A DNA stretch of 64,000 nt, from assembly GCF_963678635.1 (NCBI RefSeq), contig NC_087062.1, positions 53,702,473 to 53,766,472 on the forward strand. The letters run 5' to 3'. This document shows, piece by piece, positions 13,121 through 24,879 of this stretch. Position numbers and translations under genes: made by a program. Numbering within the stretch: position 1 is the stretch's first letter; each line of letters opens with the position of its first letter. The stretch is from Symsagittifera roscoffensis. Lineage: Eukaryota; Xenacoelomorpha; Acoela; Convolutidae. A model generated the notes under the pieces. That model did no database searches. It saw only the letters and a list, made by a program, of their open reading frames with translations, and was not told where the DNA came from.

Positions 13121-13597
13121 TTGAAAGTAACTTCAAGTCTTAATACTGAGCAAATGATTTTCAATTTTTTCTGTTGTTTCCATAACTCACCACATCTGAA
13201 AAATTAAACGCTTCTCACGCTTAAAAAAACAAAAACTATCGCAAATCAATCAAAACAGCAGCCAGCAGTTTTTGGTATTAATGTGAAAATTTGCTTTCGG
13301 TAATCGGTGTTCCCACTAACCGCGCGGGGGGCTAACGTCTGGGTCTGGTGCTGCAACTTTGACATTTTTTTGTCATTTCTGACGTTTTTTAAAAGTTTTG
13401 TATGGCTGGAAGTGGCGGGTCTTTATGAAGTTTGTACTACTTTTCCACGCGAATTTTTCTCATTTGTACTCTTAACATAAAATATAGTACGCAAACGATC
13501 ACAACTCAAATCAGGTAACGGCAAGCCCGCCTTACAAAGCCTCTAGCAAACTATTGATTTTTGGACAACCAAAAGCACTAGAATCATTAGAAAGTTT

Positions 13598-13694
13598 GGA
13601 TCTACTTAACAATCTCCCCCCCCCCTTTCAAGAAAGGGGGGGATTCTTTAGTAGGTACAATAGGGAGGGGGGGGGGGAGATTGTTAAGTAGATC
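13598..13694. mobile_element. Small palindromic element with C-run / G-run arms
   Basis: This roughly 97-bp sequence opens ggatctacttaacaatctcc followed by a C-run and closes with the reverse complement, a G-run then gagattgttaagtagatcc. It would fold into a strong hairpin. A related copy, also starting atctacttaac then a C-run and containing 'ggtacctacttaagaatc', lies at 59278-59350, so it is a dispersed family and not a chance hairpin. It is probably a very small MITE. Confidence 0.55.
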
Positions 13695-13966
13695 CGAAAA
13701 TTTCTATTTTATTCGAAATCTATCAGTTACATATAGATTCGAAGCTTGGCCAATGTTCAAGATGTTTATTGAAAAATAACTGACGATTGATGCAGTGCTT
13801 TTTTGAGTAGCTTTTATATCTTTTTTTCTGTGCCAAATAAGCTATTTTTTGGTGGTATTTTATGCATAAAGATGTTCTTTCAGATTACATCCGTGGTTTT
13901 GTCCCCAAACTATTGGCCCATTATATTCATTAGATTCCGGAAATTAATTCTTCTCGGCTACCTTTT

Positions 13967-13977
13967 CTAATTGAATT
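13967..13977 (+). promoter_or_regulatory. RCSI/P3-like homeodomain site upstream of opsin 2
   Basis: CTAATTGAATT lies 255 bases upstream of the opsin 2 ATG. It resembles the rhodopsin core sequence I (Pax6/P3-type, TAATYNRATTA) described in fly opsin promoters, although the last TA of the palindrome is TT here. A CCAAT string (about 14079) and a TATATAT string (about 14098) lie between it and the ATG. In AT-rich DNA such a match can arise by chance, so this is only a candidate. Confidence 0.3.
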
Positions 13978-14231
13978 TTGAGCAGCCAAACCCTCACTTA
14001 TACCTCGCACAGAGGCTATAGAATTGCAAATATATTTAAATTGGATAGCCGAGCGAGGATTTTGATTAAAATATTTCAACCAATCGCTTCTATCCTTAAT
14101 ATATATCCTAATGTTCTCATCACTCATTCTATTTCAGTCGTTCACTAAAAAATTTAAGCATCAAATTGAAAAAGAAATCGTTAAAACCTTAAAACCTTGG
14201 TCGTCGTCCTTTTTGAAAAGCCGTGCAGAAA

Positions 14232-17200
14232 ATGTCTGACAACTATTGGAACGATTCTCTGGTCGGTCTGTCTTTGAATCTGGTTCCCGACTTGAGAGGA
14301 TATGGGGGAGAGGAGGCGGAGGGTCCCCTCTACGACGAGAGCTGGATGGAGACATTCTATGCACCCATGCCAAATTACGTACATAAATGCACAGGTGTTC
14401 TGCTGATGGTCATCATCTACCTGGGCCTGCATGGCAACGCAATCACCATTCAAATTTTCCTCTCGTAAGACTTTTTTGCTAATAATTGATTGAGTGAAGC
14501 TGGATATTGAAGCTAATCATGAAAACATAAATCTGTTGCGGCAATACGTGTTTATAAGCGGTTGTTTATAAAGTAAAATGGGTGTGCGTCCTTTTTAAGG
14601 TCTTCATTACAACAAAATGCACCTATTTTCACCTATTGCATATTACAAAGCAGGTGATTTAATTATGGTCTAAAAATTTGACCTATAAAATTCATTGCAA
14701 TTACAAACTAGTTCAAAACATTCGCAATTTAAAGTATATCTTGGCCAATTAAACTAGATATTTTGGCTCATGTTAGGGAATTTTTAGGTAACATTGAAAT
14801 TTTCTATCTTTTCTATCTTGTACTTTGTCTTCACGCGGAAAATCAGCATCGAGTTATGGGTGTGGAGTGAGGGTATCCTCTTTCTCAGGGATTTGACCCT
14901 CTGTCGACCCTCCCCCTTTGGTACTATTTGAATACCTCCATTTTTGTATGACAGATTCAAAACAATTCTGAAAGCGCCTGTGATGAAAAAATGTAATTTT
15001 GAGAGGGTGCGTCGATAAAACGCAATTTTTAGGTCACATTGTCAGAGAAAGCCTAAAAACAGTTTTTTTGGTCTGTTTTTTTTGACAATTCGCCTGCTGA
15101 ACAGACATTTTTGTCACAATATGGTCTTTATACTGTTTTGGCGAGCTCAAAAAATCAATTTGGTCGATCTAGGATTTTTTTGATAAAACTACTCCAGAGA
15201 AAAGCTTAAATCTGCGGGAAACGAATGCCGATTGCAGCGAAAATTCGATCGCTGAATGTCGATCAGATCTGGCACATGTGATTTTTTTTTGGAAACAATA
15301 TTTTTACCAGGCTCGTTTCTAGTCTTGTACCTAAAATTAGCACGAAAACCAAGCAAGCAGCTTTTCAGTAATAAACAAAATATGAAGTGATTGATATCTC
15401 TTCCGATTAGATAAACAAGACTGCTCGCATCAGGGCAAAACACTGAATGTTCCGACTGCTTATTAATTGGCTCCGAATCGTTTTTGGTAAATGAAACATT
15501 AACAACTACAAATTTTAAGCTGATAATAACAAAGTTATAAAAGTTGAGTCGTTTATGGAATTATCAAGACCAATAAGCTTGCCTCAATTCATCTTGGAAA
15601 GATTATAAGTGTTTGCCACACATCAAAAATTCGCTTCTTCAAACAAACTATCAAGGTATTAGATCAGCAAAAAAGCCACACTTCAATTGCAAGCATACTC
15701 GGTCGGCAATCACAAGGTTTCCGGATTGATGTCCATTTCAACGCAGTCAACTTTTCTAACAAATATTCTGAAAAAAAAAACACCCCGGGCATATACATTT
15801 CTTTTCTTCTTCGAAAGTTGGAACAACAATAAAAACTCAATAACTGTCTATATAAGCCTCTGTTTGATGTAATATATCTCATGCAACTCAACTTCGTGCT
15901 GAAAATGGGTTGCTTCAGAAAAGTGGTTGTCAGTGATATACAAAAACTATGTTAGCCAAAACAAAAAAAATTGAGCTTTTCAGACAATCTAAATTTGTTT
16001 TTTTTTAACATCTCATCATTAGTTTGCTTGTGGTTTTGCTCTTAAAATTGTTGCAAGATCTATTTTGCTTGGGAATCAGCGTTTTACAGTAAAGTTATTC
16101 TTCTGTTGAGTTTATTACATGCCCGCCGGGTTACACAGCCATTTGAAAACTTTGGACTTCCTGCCAGGAACTTAAAGAGTCGATGGCAATCCTGAAAACC
16201 ATTAACACCTGCTTCCACCAAATTTAGGAAATCAGATTTTTTTACACAATAGTTCAATATTTTTTTAGTCGCAGCAAAGTCATTTTTAGGCTAACGAACA
16301 CATTTTCTAAAATTTTGGCGCATGACCTAGTCCAATTAAAATTTTTTCTTACAAGAGAACTAAAACTCAAAATGAATGTTTTCCGCAGAGCTGTAATTAT
16401 TCTCTTGTTTTTGAAAGATAAGATAAACCTGAATGTGACATAAAAGCAGTTTAAAACTTTTCAAACTCTTTTTTTTTAGGTATATATAAGCCATCTAGGC
16501 ACATAGAAAAAATATGTTTTGGTATCATAATTTGAAAGTTTTTAACTTTACTTTCACTGATACAAAGGCAGTTTTTCTGCAAGATTCTGCCAAATAACTA
16601 TGGGTTTTCCTCTATGAGAATATCTTATGTAATTTTTAAAGTTCAAGCAAAAAACATGGAAACCAAAAACTGGACTCTTATACTGCTCCAGGAAGTTCAG
16701 GGAAATCCATGCAAGACTTGGACATGGTTTTTCCCCTTTGTCCAGGGATTGCCAGTGGGATGGTCTCCTATCGACAGGTAACTCGGGTGCATAATTAATG
16801 CATTTCAAATACGTTCAATAATGTTTGGGTTGACCAGTGGGTTTTTTTTCTAATATCAAAATAATGAAAAAAAAATCAGGCAAACCAGATTTTGGGCTAG
16901 TTTAAACGGGGTCGTTAACTTTAAAGCTATATAGTCAATTTGACTTTGCTGCTAAATGTCAAAAAATTAAGTCTTTTAAAATCAAGCTTACGTTAATTTT
17001 TCGTTTTGAAATTTTATAATAGTTTCAACTGAATTGGATTTTCATCTTATACTATTTGGCAGTTTATAGAAATTTCGTAAATTATAGGAATCTGAAATCC
17101 AAAAACGTTTCAAAATTTTTTGAAAAATTGATTTATACGAACAAAAAAATTGTTCTATCTGCTTCAAAAATAAACAGAGTTTGAGCGACGGATAGCGCCT

Positions 17201-20200
17201 TTTTATATCAAATTGGACAACTCATTTACCTAAATTACGTATTTTCATAACAAAAACGTTAACCTATACATGATAATGAAAATTTAAATAAGTGTCCGTG
17301 AGAAGAAAAACGTACACAAAAAAAATGGTTAGCTTGGATGCAAAATTGATTTTAAAAGAAAATTGAAAAATGTAAAGCACTGTCAAATCACGTCAAATGA
17401 TTTACCTATTGATCCAATGTTTATCGAAAAAATTATTATCATAAATTTGTTCTGAAATTCAAAGATCCTCTGAGTCATATATTCTTTTTTTGAAATCCGA
17501 AATTTGAGAGTTTTCAATGAAACAACCAATGTTTTTCTGTTTCCTCGCGTTCATTGACCCTTTTCTAACTGTATGTTGGCTACATTGTAATTCACATGAA
17601 AGCAAATAACCAAACAAATCAAGTTTCAGGACCAAGTCACTGCGCACCCCTCAGAATCTGTTCCTGGTGAACTTGGCTGTTGTTGACCTGATCATGGTGA
17701 TGTCATGTCAACCTGTCAAGTGCATCGCCAGCTTCCTCCAATACTATCCCCTCAATAGTGAGTTGTTTTTATCAGAAGGCTACAGTGAAGCAAAAACAAA
17801 TTTAGTTTGTCAAAAATTGTAGTCGCAAAAAAAACAGATCTCTTCGTTTTGATAATTTTTGTCAAGTTGTTGTCTGTATCTTTTTTGGTCCACGAATCTG
17901 ACGGAAATTTATTAACCTAAAAATGTTCATATTGAAAAATATATATATAAATTGTTTTGCAAAATTTAGTGTTCTGGAGAATGCACGGAATGTTTGAGCC
18001 TTGGGTGATTTTTCTAACGCGTAAGTGGCGGTTTAATTTGGTTTAAAACCCGTGACGAAAAATCCAATTAAGCTAAAATGCACCTTTTTTTGACCAATAA
18101 AGATGATGCTCAAGGTCACAACTATTGCCAATTCTTTTTGTGATTGGTTTTAATTTTAATTTTTAAGGAAACTGTCAGAAAAATGAAAAAGGAGATTGAT
18201 GAATAATAAGATGTCAATCTGGAAATAAATCATCTGAACAACTGTCGTTTCTTAACCCCTTTTGGGGCGTCAAACTGAGTAGAGCATTACTTGTTAGAAA
18301 ACTTCTTCACTGTAAGCTACATGCTATCCCTCATCAATTACAAAACGACATGAATTCATTTATTTGATACGAGCATCACCCCTTTGCTAATTCATTCTGA
18401 TTTAAACTCTGAATAAGAGGAGACTAAATTGGTTCAAATGTCATATTTGTTCAGTCAAAATACTCGAACACATCTTGAACGCTATCCAAATTAGTTCAAA
18501 ACCTAGCGCTACACTTTGACGTCTGGAAATAAGTGGGGTCAAATTAGGCGACCATGCACCAAAATTTATGATTTTTTTTAAACTAGGACGAGCCTTAAGT
18601 CAATTACGTTTTTTACCAGCAGGTTTATAATCTATGTTTTTCCTATTTCTTATCACTCAATGAATTTTTCTTTTAGAATGTATTTCCCACTGATATTATT
18701 TTTCACGGCTACTGGGTATTTTTACTTAAATCGTCCAAAACAGCTTAAAAGCGAATTTTATTTTAATTGCTTACGGGTTGCTCGAACTACGCGCTCCTGT
18801 TGTATTTAATTCCAACCAATCAGATTTGAGCATTTGGTTTTCTGCTTTCGTATTTTAATAATTACAATTTTGGACTGAACAAGTAAAAAGAACCCGACTG
18901 GAAACACTATGAACTAACTAGCTTCAAATGAGGCGCTATCTTTGATTTCGGAGTTCATGAGGCCATTCTTGCAGGGCCCCAAACAATTCTGCCGCTACAT
19001 AGAACAAATTCTGCTGCTCTATAAAAAAAAGTTTTTTCTTTTCTGCCATATGGGAAGCTTTGAGTTATGATTTACAAAAACTCAGCATTCATATGATGAT
19101 TTTATAGTGATTTCTCAGAAAAATGGGTTAATTTTACCGTGTGATTGAAATTCTGCTCAATCTACTGCTCTAGAAATTATTTTGCTCTTTAAGCCGACTT
19201 CTGTCAATTCTGCTAAACTCTGCTGCCAGCAGAAACTTTTGGGACCTGATTTTTTCTCTGTTTTGTTTCAGATAAACATAACATAAAACAAGCCAGTCTC
19301 ATCATACGGTATATGGATTTCGATTACAGTTTCAGTTCAAAAAATTTGTTTAGCTTGCTATGTGTTTGGAACCTTGGCTACCTTTGGTGGTCTGTGTTCT
19401 ATCAACTCTATGGCAGCTATTGCGTATGACAGATACATAATGATCTGCTCCTCGCCCGAGGACATGACCACTCCATCCACGAAAAGGTCTCTCTCAATCA
19501 TCGGGGTTGTGTGGGCCTACAATCTCATATTCGCCATTCTTCCTAATGTGGGAGTGGGCGGGTTCATCCTAAATGGTAAAAGCAATTAATTATATCCATT
19601 GATCAAACATCAAAACTGATATCATTCACATTCAAGCGTAAAATTCCTGAAGATTGCACTTCAAATTTTAAACTAGAAAAAATTGAGCGCTTATGCTGAG
19701 TTTAACAAATGTTTCGAGAAAAATCTAAGAACATTTATGTTTTGTTTATGCGGCAAGGACTTCTTTTGCCATTGTTTTTCAAAACCTTTTTTTCATTATT
19801 TAGGCTGCGCCTTAGAATGCTCCGAAATTTCAATTTTCTGGTGAATGAATAACATTGGAGAAATCGAGATTCTATGATAACTTTTTTCTTGCGGCTGATT
19901 TATTACTTAAATTGAAATTTTTTTTAACATGGCATATCCTAAAGTGAAAGTGGAGTTTGTTTTTATGCAGGTTCCAGTATTAATCAAGCAACCGCACAAC
20001 TTCAAGGACAGTTTTTGGTCGAGTTTTTATTACTAGCTATGATTGTTAGATTATAATAATACAGTTTTTAAAATTACAAATTTCAATACGATCATCGCTT
20101 TCCATTCGTTTTTTGAAGCCTCAATAAACTCGCACGGAATTGCATTTGCTTGCCTTTTGACACTTTTCACAATTCTCGCTGAAATTGATTTAGATAGTCT

Positions 20201-23200
20201 TTTCAGGTTTTTCAAAAAAGTTCTAGTTTTTAAAAGGTTGTAGACCGTGTAAAAACTCACTAAAATCAATTTTACCTTATTATCGTGAATTTAAAATTTG
20301 AAGTTTGGTGGCCAATTTTCAGCGTCGTTAACGTTTTGACATGTTTTAAATTGCAGATATCTGTTTTTTCTACTTGGATATGAAAAATCTGAATATCAGT
20401 TTAACCCTGTATCATATAATAGATTTTTGTTTTACTAATATAATACACAATAACCAATACTCAGACAAATCAAAAAATCTTTTACGGCCTAATTTTATTC
20501 GATAATTTTTCTTCTGCCTCTAGATTTGCTTTTTTCTCTGCCTCGGATATACAGCAAAAATTTTTTGAACTTTAATTTGAAGTTTCAATTTTTTGAAAGT
20601 TCAGTTTTTCATTCAAAATATTAAGAACAATACAAAATATTTTAAAAAATTAATAATACAATTTGGAGTAGCATTTGAAAAAAATATGTTTTGCCCTTAC
20701 GCAAAGTTAAATAGAGAGAAAAACAGGTGAAGCCTAGAAGGAATCTGATCGGTTGCAACAATGAAATTTGGAGAAGAAATTTGTACTATTTTGTGATATA
20801 CTTTTTCGACTGATGCACCCTAAATTTTTTTTTCGGTGCCAATAATTACTTCGCCGATAAAAAGCAATTTTCTGGTCTACATTTTCTAAAAGTTCCTAAA
20901 AATGCCTTTTTTAACTTAATTTCTAACAACATTTTCCTGCGGCGCAAAAATATTGGCAAAAACAGCGTTTTTTAAGTACTTTGGGGGAGCTCGGAAAGTC
21001 AATTCAATCAACCTTAAACAAAGTCGACGAAAATTTAAAAAACATTTTAGAAACCCACCCTCCCCTCGAGAAAACCCTAGATCCACCCCTTGACAAAACT
21101 TAAAAAAGTAGAAAAAACTTCTATTCCAAATCAAATTAATTCATTTTTTTTTCGGCAAAAATTACATTATATTTTTGAAACTTGATATTTTATTCATGTG
21201 GTTGAAAGCTGAAATACTTACAATATTTCAGTTTCCGAACCTTTCCCACTTGTATCGGGCCACTGATATAAACACTTACAGACCTACTTACTACTTTTGG
21301 TGCGCTTATTTGAGTCCCAAGCAGGGATTCTGTTTATATTGGTTTGCAAAATTTTCTCAGTTGAAAGTTTCACATATTTTATTGCGCACAAATACTCAAA
21401 TACTTGATGCTTGGCCAAACTGAAAAAAACTCTATCAAAAAGTATTCTGTGCTCATAAGTGTTTGCAAAGTGGACGTAATGTTTTTTATTAGGTAAGTGA
21501 ACACTTTTGCTTTCAGTTACTTTTTTGAGCAAGAATTTTTTTTTAGCGTTCACTGTTTCACGGCAGTAATTTAGCAAAACTGACTGAAATAACTGAGTAC
21601 CTAATTGTTTTTAGAATGTTTTCACAGGTAAATATACTCTTGTTTTTCCGATTTTTGAAGAAAATTATGGCAATTTGTGCTCGGGGTAGTTGTTTTCCTC
21701 GAGACAAAATTCGATTTATTGACCAGCCATTTTTGATGAAACTGTTTCCAAATCATCCAAAACGTATAGTTGTCCTGAGCTTATAATCGTAAATAATCCA
21801 CCTCTGATTATTTATCGCAAAGTTATTGGGGTTTTAGGGAATGCCAATTTCGCCGATTTGGAACAATTAAAGCCCAATGTATTTTGCGATACTAACGCGT
21901 AAACGGAGATTTAATCAAATTGGACCATGGCATGTTATTTGGACTATTTTGATAGGCTAAATTTGTAATTTTTGCTAATTACATAGCGTGTAAAAGGATT
22001 AATTTCAAAAAAACGCTGAAAAAAAACTTTTTTTGTTCCAGTAAATCGCTAAGCCCGGACTTATTTTTCACAGGTGAAGGTCTCTTTAATGAATATATCA
22101 TAGTCTTTGAGATGCCCTACGTAGTTTCAGAAAGAGGTGGTACCCAATTTTGCACAAAAAAAAACACTTGACTTCTTTGATGGGAAAATCTGCTAAGCAG
22201 ATCATTGTACACATAAGGTTTCATTTTTGGTAGAACTTCCTCCCTTTACTTTCCTTTTTCTTAAAAGCATCAAATTTTTTCTAAATGTAGGAAGTCGCAC
22301 GAGCTGCACTTTTGATTTCATCTCCCGAACGTGGTCTAATCGAATCAACCTGCTCGTCATGTACATTGCTGGATTTCTTTTTCCCCTCGCCATTTCCATC
22401 TTCTGCTACCTACGCATTTATCTCAAAGTCAAGAACGGTGGATCAGTCTGCAAAAAAGACGCGAAGGTAAAAAAAAATTGGAGTTTCAACAATGCAATAT
22501 TCGTTTTTAAAAACTGCTATGCGTTTTATCCGCGTTTGAAACAATAGAACAATTTAGTTTTTTTAGGGGCACAACAAGGGAAAGGAAATTCTAGTAGCAA
22601 AGGCATCTATGCTCTGCATCGGGGTTTTCATCATCACCTGGCTGCCCTACGCAGTATTGGGAGTGGCGGGACAATTCGTCGAGCCACAGTTTTTCAACCC
22701 TTACATGACTACTTGGCCAGCCCTGATTGCAAAGACCAACTGCATCTACAACCCCATCATATACGCATTCGCTCATCCCAGCTTCAAGTAACTATACATT
22801 ACGCTAAATGCTCAATGAGTGTAAAAAAGTAACCATACAAATCCATTGGTTGTCTGATATTTTTGGGCAAAACATTGGTTGCATCTCATATTGAAAGCAG
22901 GGGCGGATTTAGAGGGGGAGGCGGACACCCCTTTCCTCAGGGACTCGACCCCTTCGCCAACCCCTCACCACCTAATTTCGGCGGACCAACCGTGAGATTT
23001 TGGCGCCAATATAACTAATTTAGAGGGTAAACACGCGAAAAAAAAACGCAATTCTTTTGGTCAAACCTCCCAAAAAGTGCCTAAAAACGGCGCCAACATT
23101 GGTAATTCAGAAGTGAATCGCGTGTCAACAAAAAACAAACTTTTTTTCGGTCAAAATTTTGTAAACGGCATTTTTGACCAGTTTTTTTTTTAAATTTGTC

Positions 23201-23556
23201 TGCGCTGCACGAAATTTTGTCAAAATAGGGTTTTTTCAATGTTCTGGAAACACTCGGGCAGGGGATCAATTTGTCGAAAAAATAAAAAATATCAACTAAA
23301 ACTTTTGAAATTTTTTTTGAAAATCCTAAAAAAGAAAAAAGATCAATCAAATTTTTGAAACTTTTTTTGAATATCCGCGCGCCGCCCATGTTGCTCAGTA
23401 TTACAGTGCCTTGTTTTTTTCAATCTTATCTTTTTTTTCGGTTATTTCGATTTGGAATGCGAAACATATTTGTTGTTGAATTAGTAAACAGAAAACTCCT
23501 AAATTGTGTAATTTTGTTTCAGGAAAGAGTTGAAGCGGCGGTTGACTGGTCCATGA
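14232..23556 (+). CDS. Opsin 2, complete six-exon gene (337 aa), rhabdomeric-like
   Basis: A light-sensing G-protein-coupled receptor of the plasma membrane. Exons are 14232-14464, 17630-17757, 19354-19575, 22291-22466, 22567-22787 and 23523-23556. All borders are GT-AG, all phases agree and the sum is 1014 nt. TM1 has GLHGN; exon 2 has TKSLRTPQNLFLVNLAVVDL (TM2). Exon 3 has Cys122 (bovine 110) and DRY at 146-148; exon 4 has SCTFDFISR (disulfide Cys200) and TM5. Exon 5 has WLPY in TM6, the retinal Lys309 (bovine 296) and NPIIY 315-319; exon 6 adds KKELKRRLTGP. TKSLRTP, AIAYDRY and SCTFDFISR resemble rhabdomeric (Gq) opsins, but HPSF replaces HPKF. Oddities: bovine 113 is Phe and 181 is Asn, so neither usual counterion Glu is present; a Lys sits near bovine 94; and only about 11 residues follow helix 8's Phe. 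An NDS glycosylation sequon lies near the N-terminus. The ATG has no upstream in-frame ATG in this exon. AATAAA lies near 23814. Confidence 0.93.
14861..15200 (+). mobile_element. Copy 3 of the GGGGCGGAT MITE family, in opsin 2 intron 1
   Basis: Lies inside the first intron of opsin 2. Landmarks kept are 'agggatttgaccctctg', 'ccccctttggtactat', 'aaaacgcaattttt', 'caatttggtcgatctagg' and 'ctccagagaaaagc'. Both ends are degraded and it is more diverged than the copy at 12696. Confidence 0.6.
18972..19248. mobile_element. MITE with about 20-bp terminal inverted repeats in opsin 2 intron 2
   Basis: The left end is cagggccccaaacaattctg and the right end's reverse complement is caggtcccaaaagtttctgc. 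The interior is rich in 'ttctgct' repeats and has no coding capacity. The CAGG termini recall hAT-type elements, but I see no clear 8-bp target duplication. It ends about 105 bases before the TM3 exon of opsin 2. Confidence 0.55.
20812..21091 (+). mobile_element. Copy 4 of the GGGGCGGAT MITE family, 5'-truncated, in opsin 2 intron 3
   Basis: Retains the 3' two thirds: 'aaaaatgccttttttaac', 'cctgcggcgcaaaaatattgg', 'gggggagctcggaaagtca' and 'cccctcgagaaaaccctaga'. The start of the family consensus is missing. Confidence 0.7.
22898..23389 (+). mobile_element. Copy 5 of the GGGGCGGAT MITE family, in opsin 2 intron 5
   Basis: The best 5' end of the family: it starts caggggcggatttagagg, the inverted complement of the cctagatccgcccctg end at 13120. 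The CAGGGGCGGAT terminus is typical of many hAT-type non-autonomous elements. The interior is about 90 bp longer than in other copies because the 'ggtcaaa...aaacggcattttt' segment appears partly duplicated. The 3' end is degraded. Confidence 0.7.
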
Positions 23557-24455
23557 ATGCAATTACCAACTAACATCATGAAGTATTCAAACAACATCAA
23601 AAATTCAAATATCGAAAATTGTGGGCGAATTATTTTTTCATCGAATTGGAAAATTATTGTTGGCTCGAGAACGCTTTTCTAACATAATTTTAACTTAATT
23701 TGACCTTTTAGTCGTTCAGTAGTTGGTAGCAAGCTTGTCGGTATTCAGGGTGGCATCATGTTCAAGTATTTTCAGTTGTAAATTGGATTTTAATAATTAA
23801 GAGAAACAAATTAAATAAAAGCCCTGCTAAATAAGTGAGATTTTTCTGTAAATTTTGAATCAAAAAATCAAAATATTAGAAAATACGAGTATTTTGAAAA
23901 AGAAAACTCTTCAGAAGTTTATTGGAACCTACCTTTTATTCACGAATCCTTTTTTACTTTGAAAAAACCGCATTCGCTATTCAGCATCCAAATATTGAAT
24001 GCCACAAAGACATCCAATGAAATTCTTTCATCTGGCTTCGGGCTCCAATAAAATCGGAATTTTTTTGAAGACTCAATACTGCTATGCTTTTCAGACGGAT
24101 AAATGATAAAGGCACTCTTAACGAATAACAGCAGTAGCTGTGATGTGATAGTTAATCAAAATTTTGATGACTGACTGGTTCTTGAAACTTCAGTGAGTGC
24201 CTCTTCTTATATCGAAAAAAAAAACGCCGTTCTTTTAAAGAAAAAAGCCAAAAACTGTTTACTTTTTTCGGAAAGTTGCCAAGTTTTTCAACTCAAAAAT
24301 AAAAAACTCTGGATGAAACTTGAATCAACCGAACCAAACCACTATGGGTGGGAAAAAGTTCAAGCCAATGTCAAAATTTCTGATATCAAAAAGACATTTA
24401 AAAAAATGTTCAATTTCGAGAAAAAAAGCGGCTAAATAGTTTTTGTTTACAGACT

Positions 24456-24655
24456 NNNNNNNNNNNNNNNNNNNNNNNNNNNNNNNNNNNNNNNNNNNNN
24501 NNNNNNNNNNNNNNNNNNNNNNNNNNNNNNNNNNNNNNNNNNNNNNNNNNNNNNNNNNNNNNNNNNNNNNNNNNNNNNNNNNNNNNNNNNNNNNNNNNNN
24601 NNNNNNNNNNNNNNNNNNNNNNNNNNNNNNNNNNNNNNNNNNNNNNNNNNNNNNN
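24456..24655. other. Assembly gap (200 N)
   Basis: A run of exactly 200 unknown bases; the round size suggests a scaffold gap of unestimated length. Any exon of the - strand receptor-like gene at 26.2 kb, or any repeat, may be hidden here. Confidence 1.
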
Positions 24656-24879
24656 ATATGGCTCGTGAAATTAAAAATATAAAGATCAATACAAAAACAA
24701 TTTAAATTTTTTTTCATGTTGAAAAATTGTTAAATGTTATTCATCCTAGTGAGAGCAAACACTATTCCATATAATCACAATAATTGTTTCCAAGCAAATA
24801 ACAAAAATCAAGGAATGACAAAAAGTTGAAGGGTCGAATTAGACAGGGGGAAATCTTAGTGTTAAATTGTTTCATAATG

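Noticed and set aside
17969-18019. A 51-nt block in opsin 2 intron 2 with AG acceptor, GTAAGT-like donor and a phase compatible with exons 2 and 3
   Set aside because: It would insert 17 residues, largely hydrophobic, between TM2 and TM3. Direct joining of exons 2 and 3 already gives a loop only two residues shorter than in bovine rhodopsin, so the block is unlikely to be coding.
24193-24435. 80-codon + strand frame before the assembly gap
   Set aside because: Lys/Phe-rich composition typical of AT-rich noncoding DNA; no splice border, motif or GC rise.
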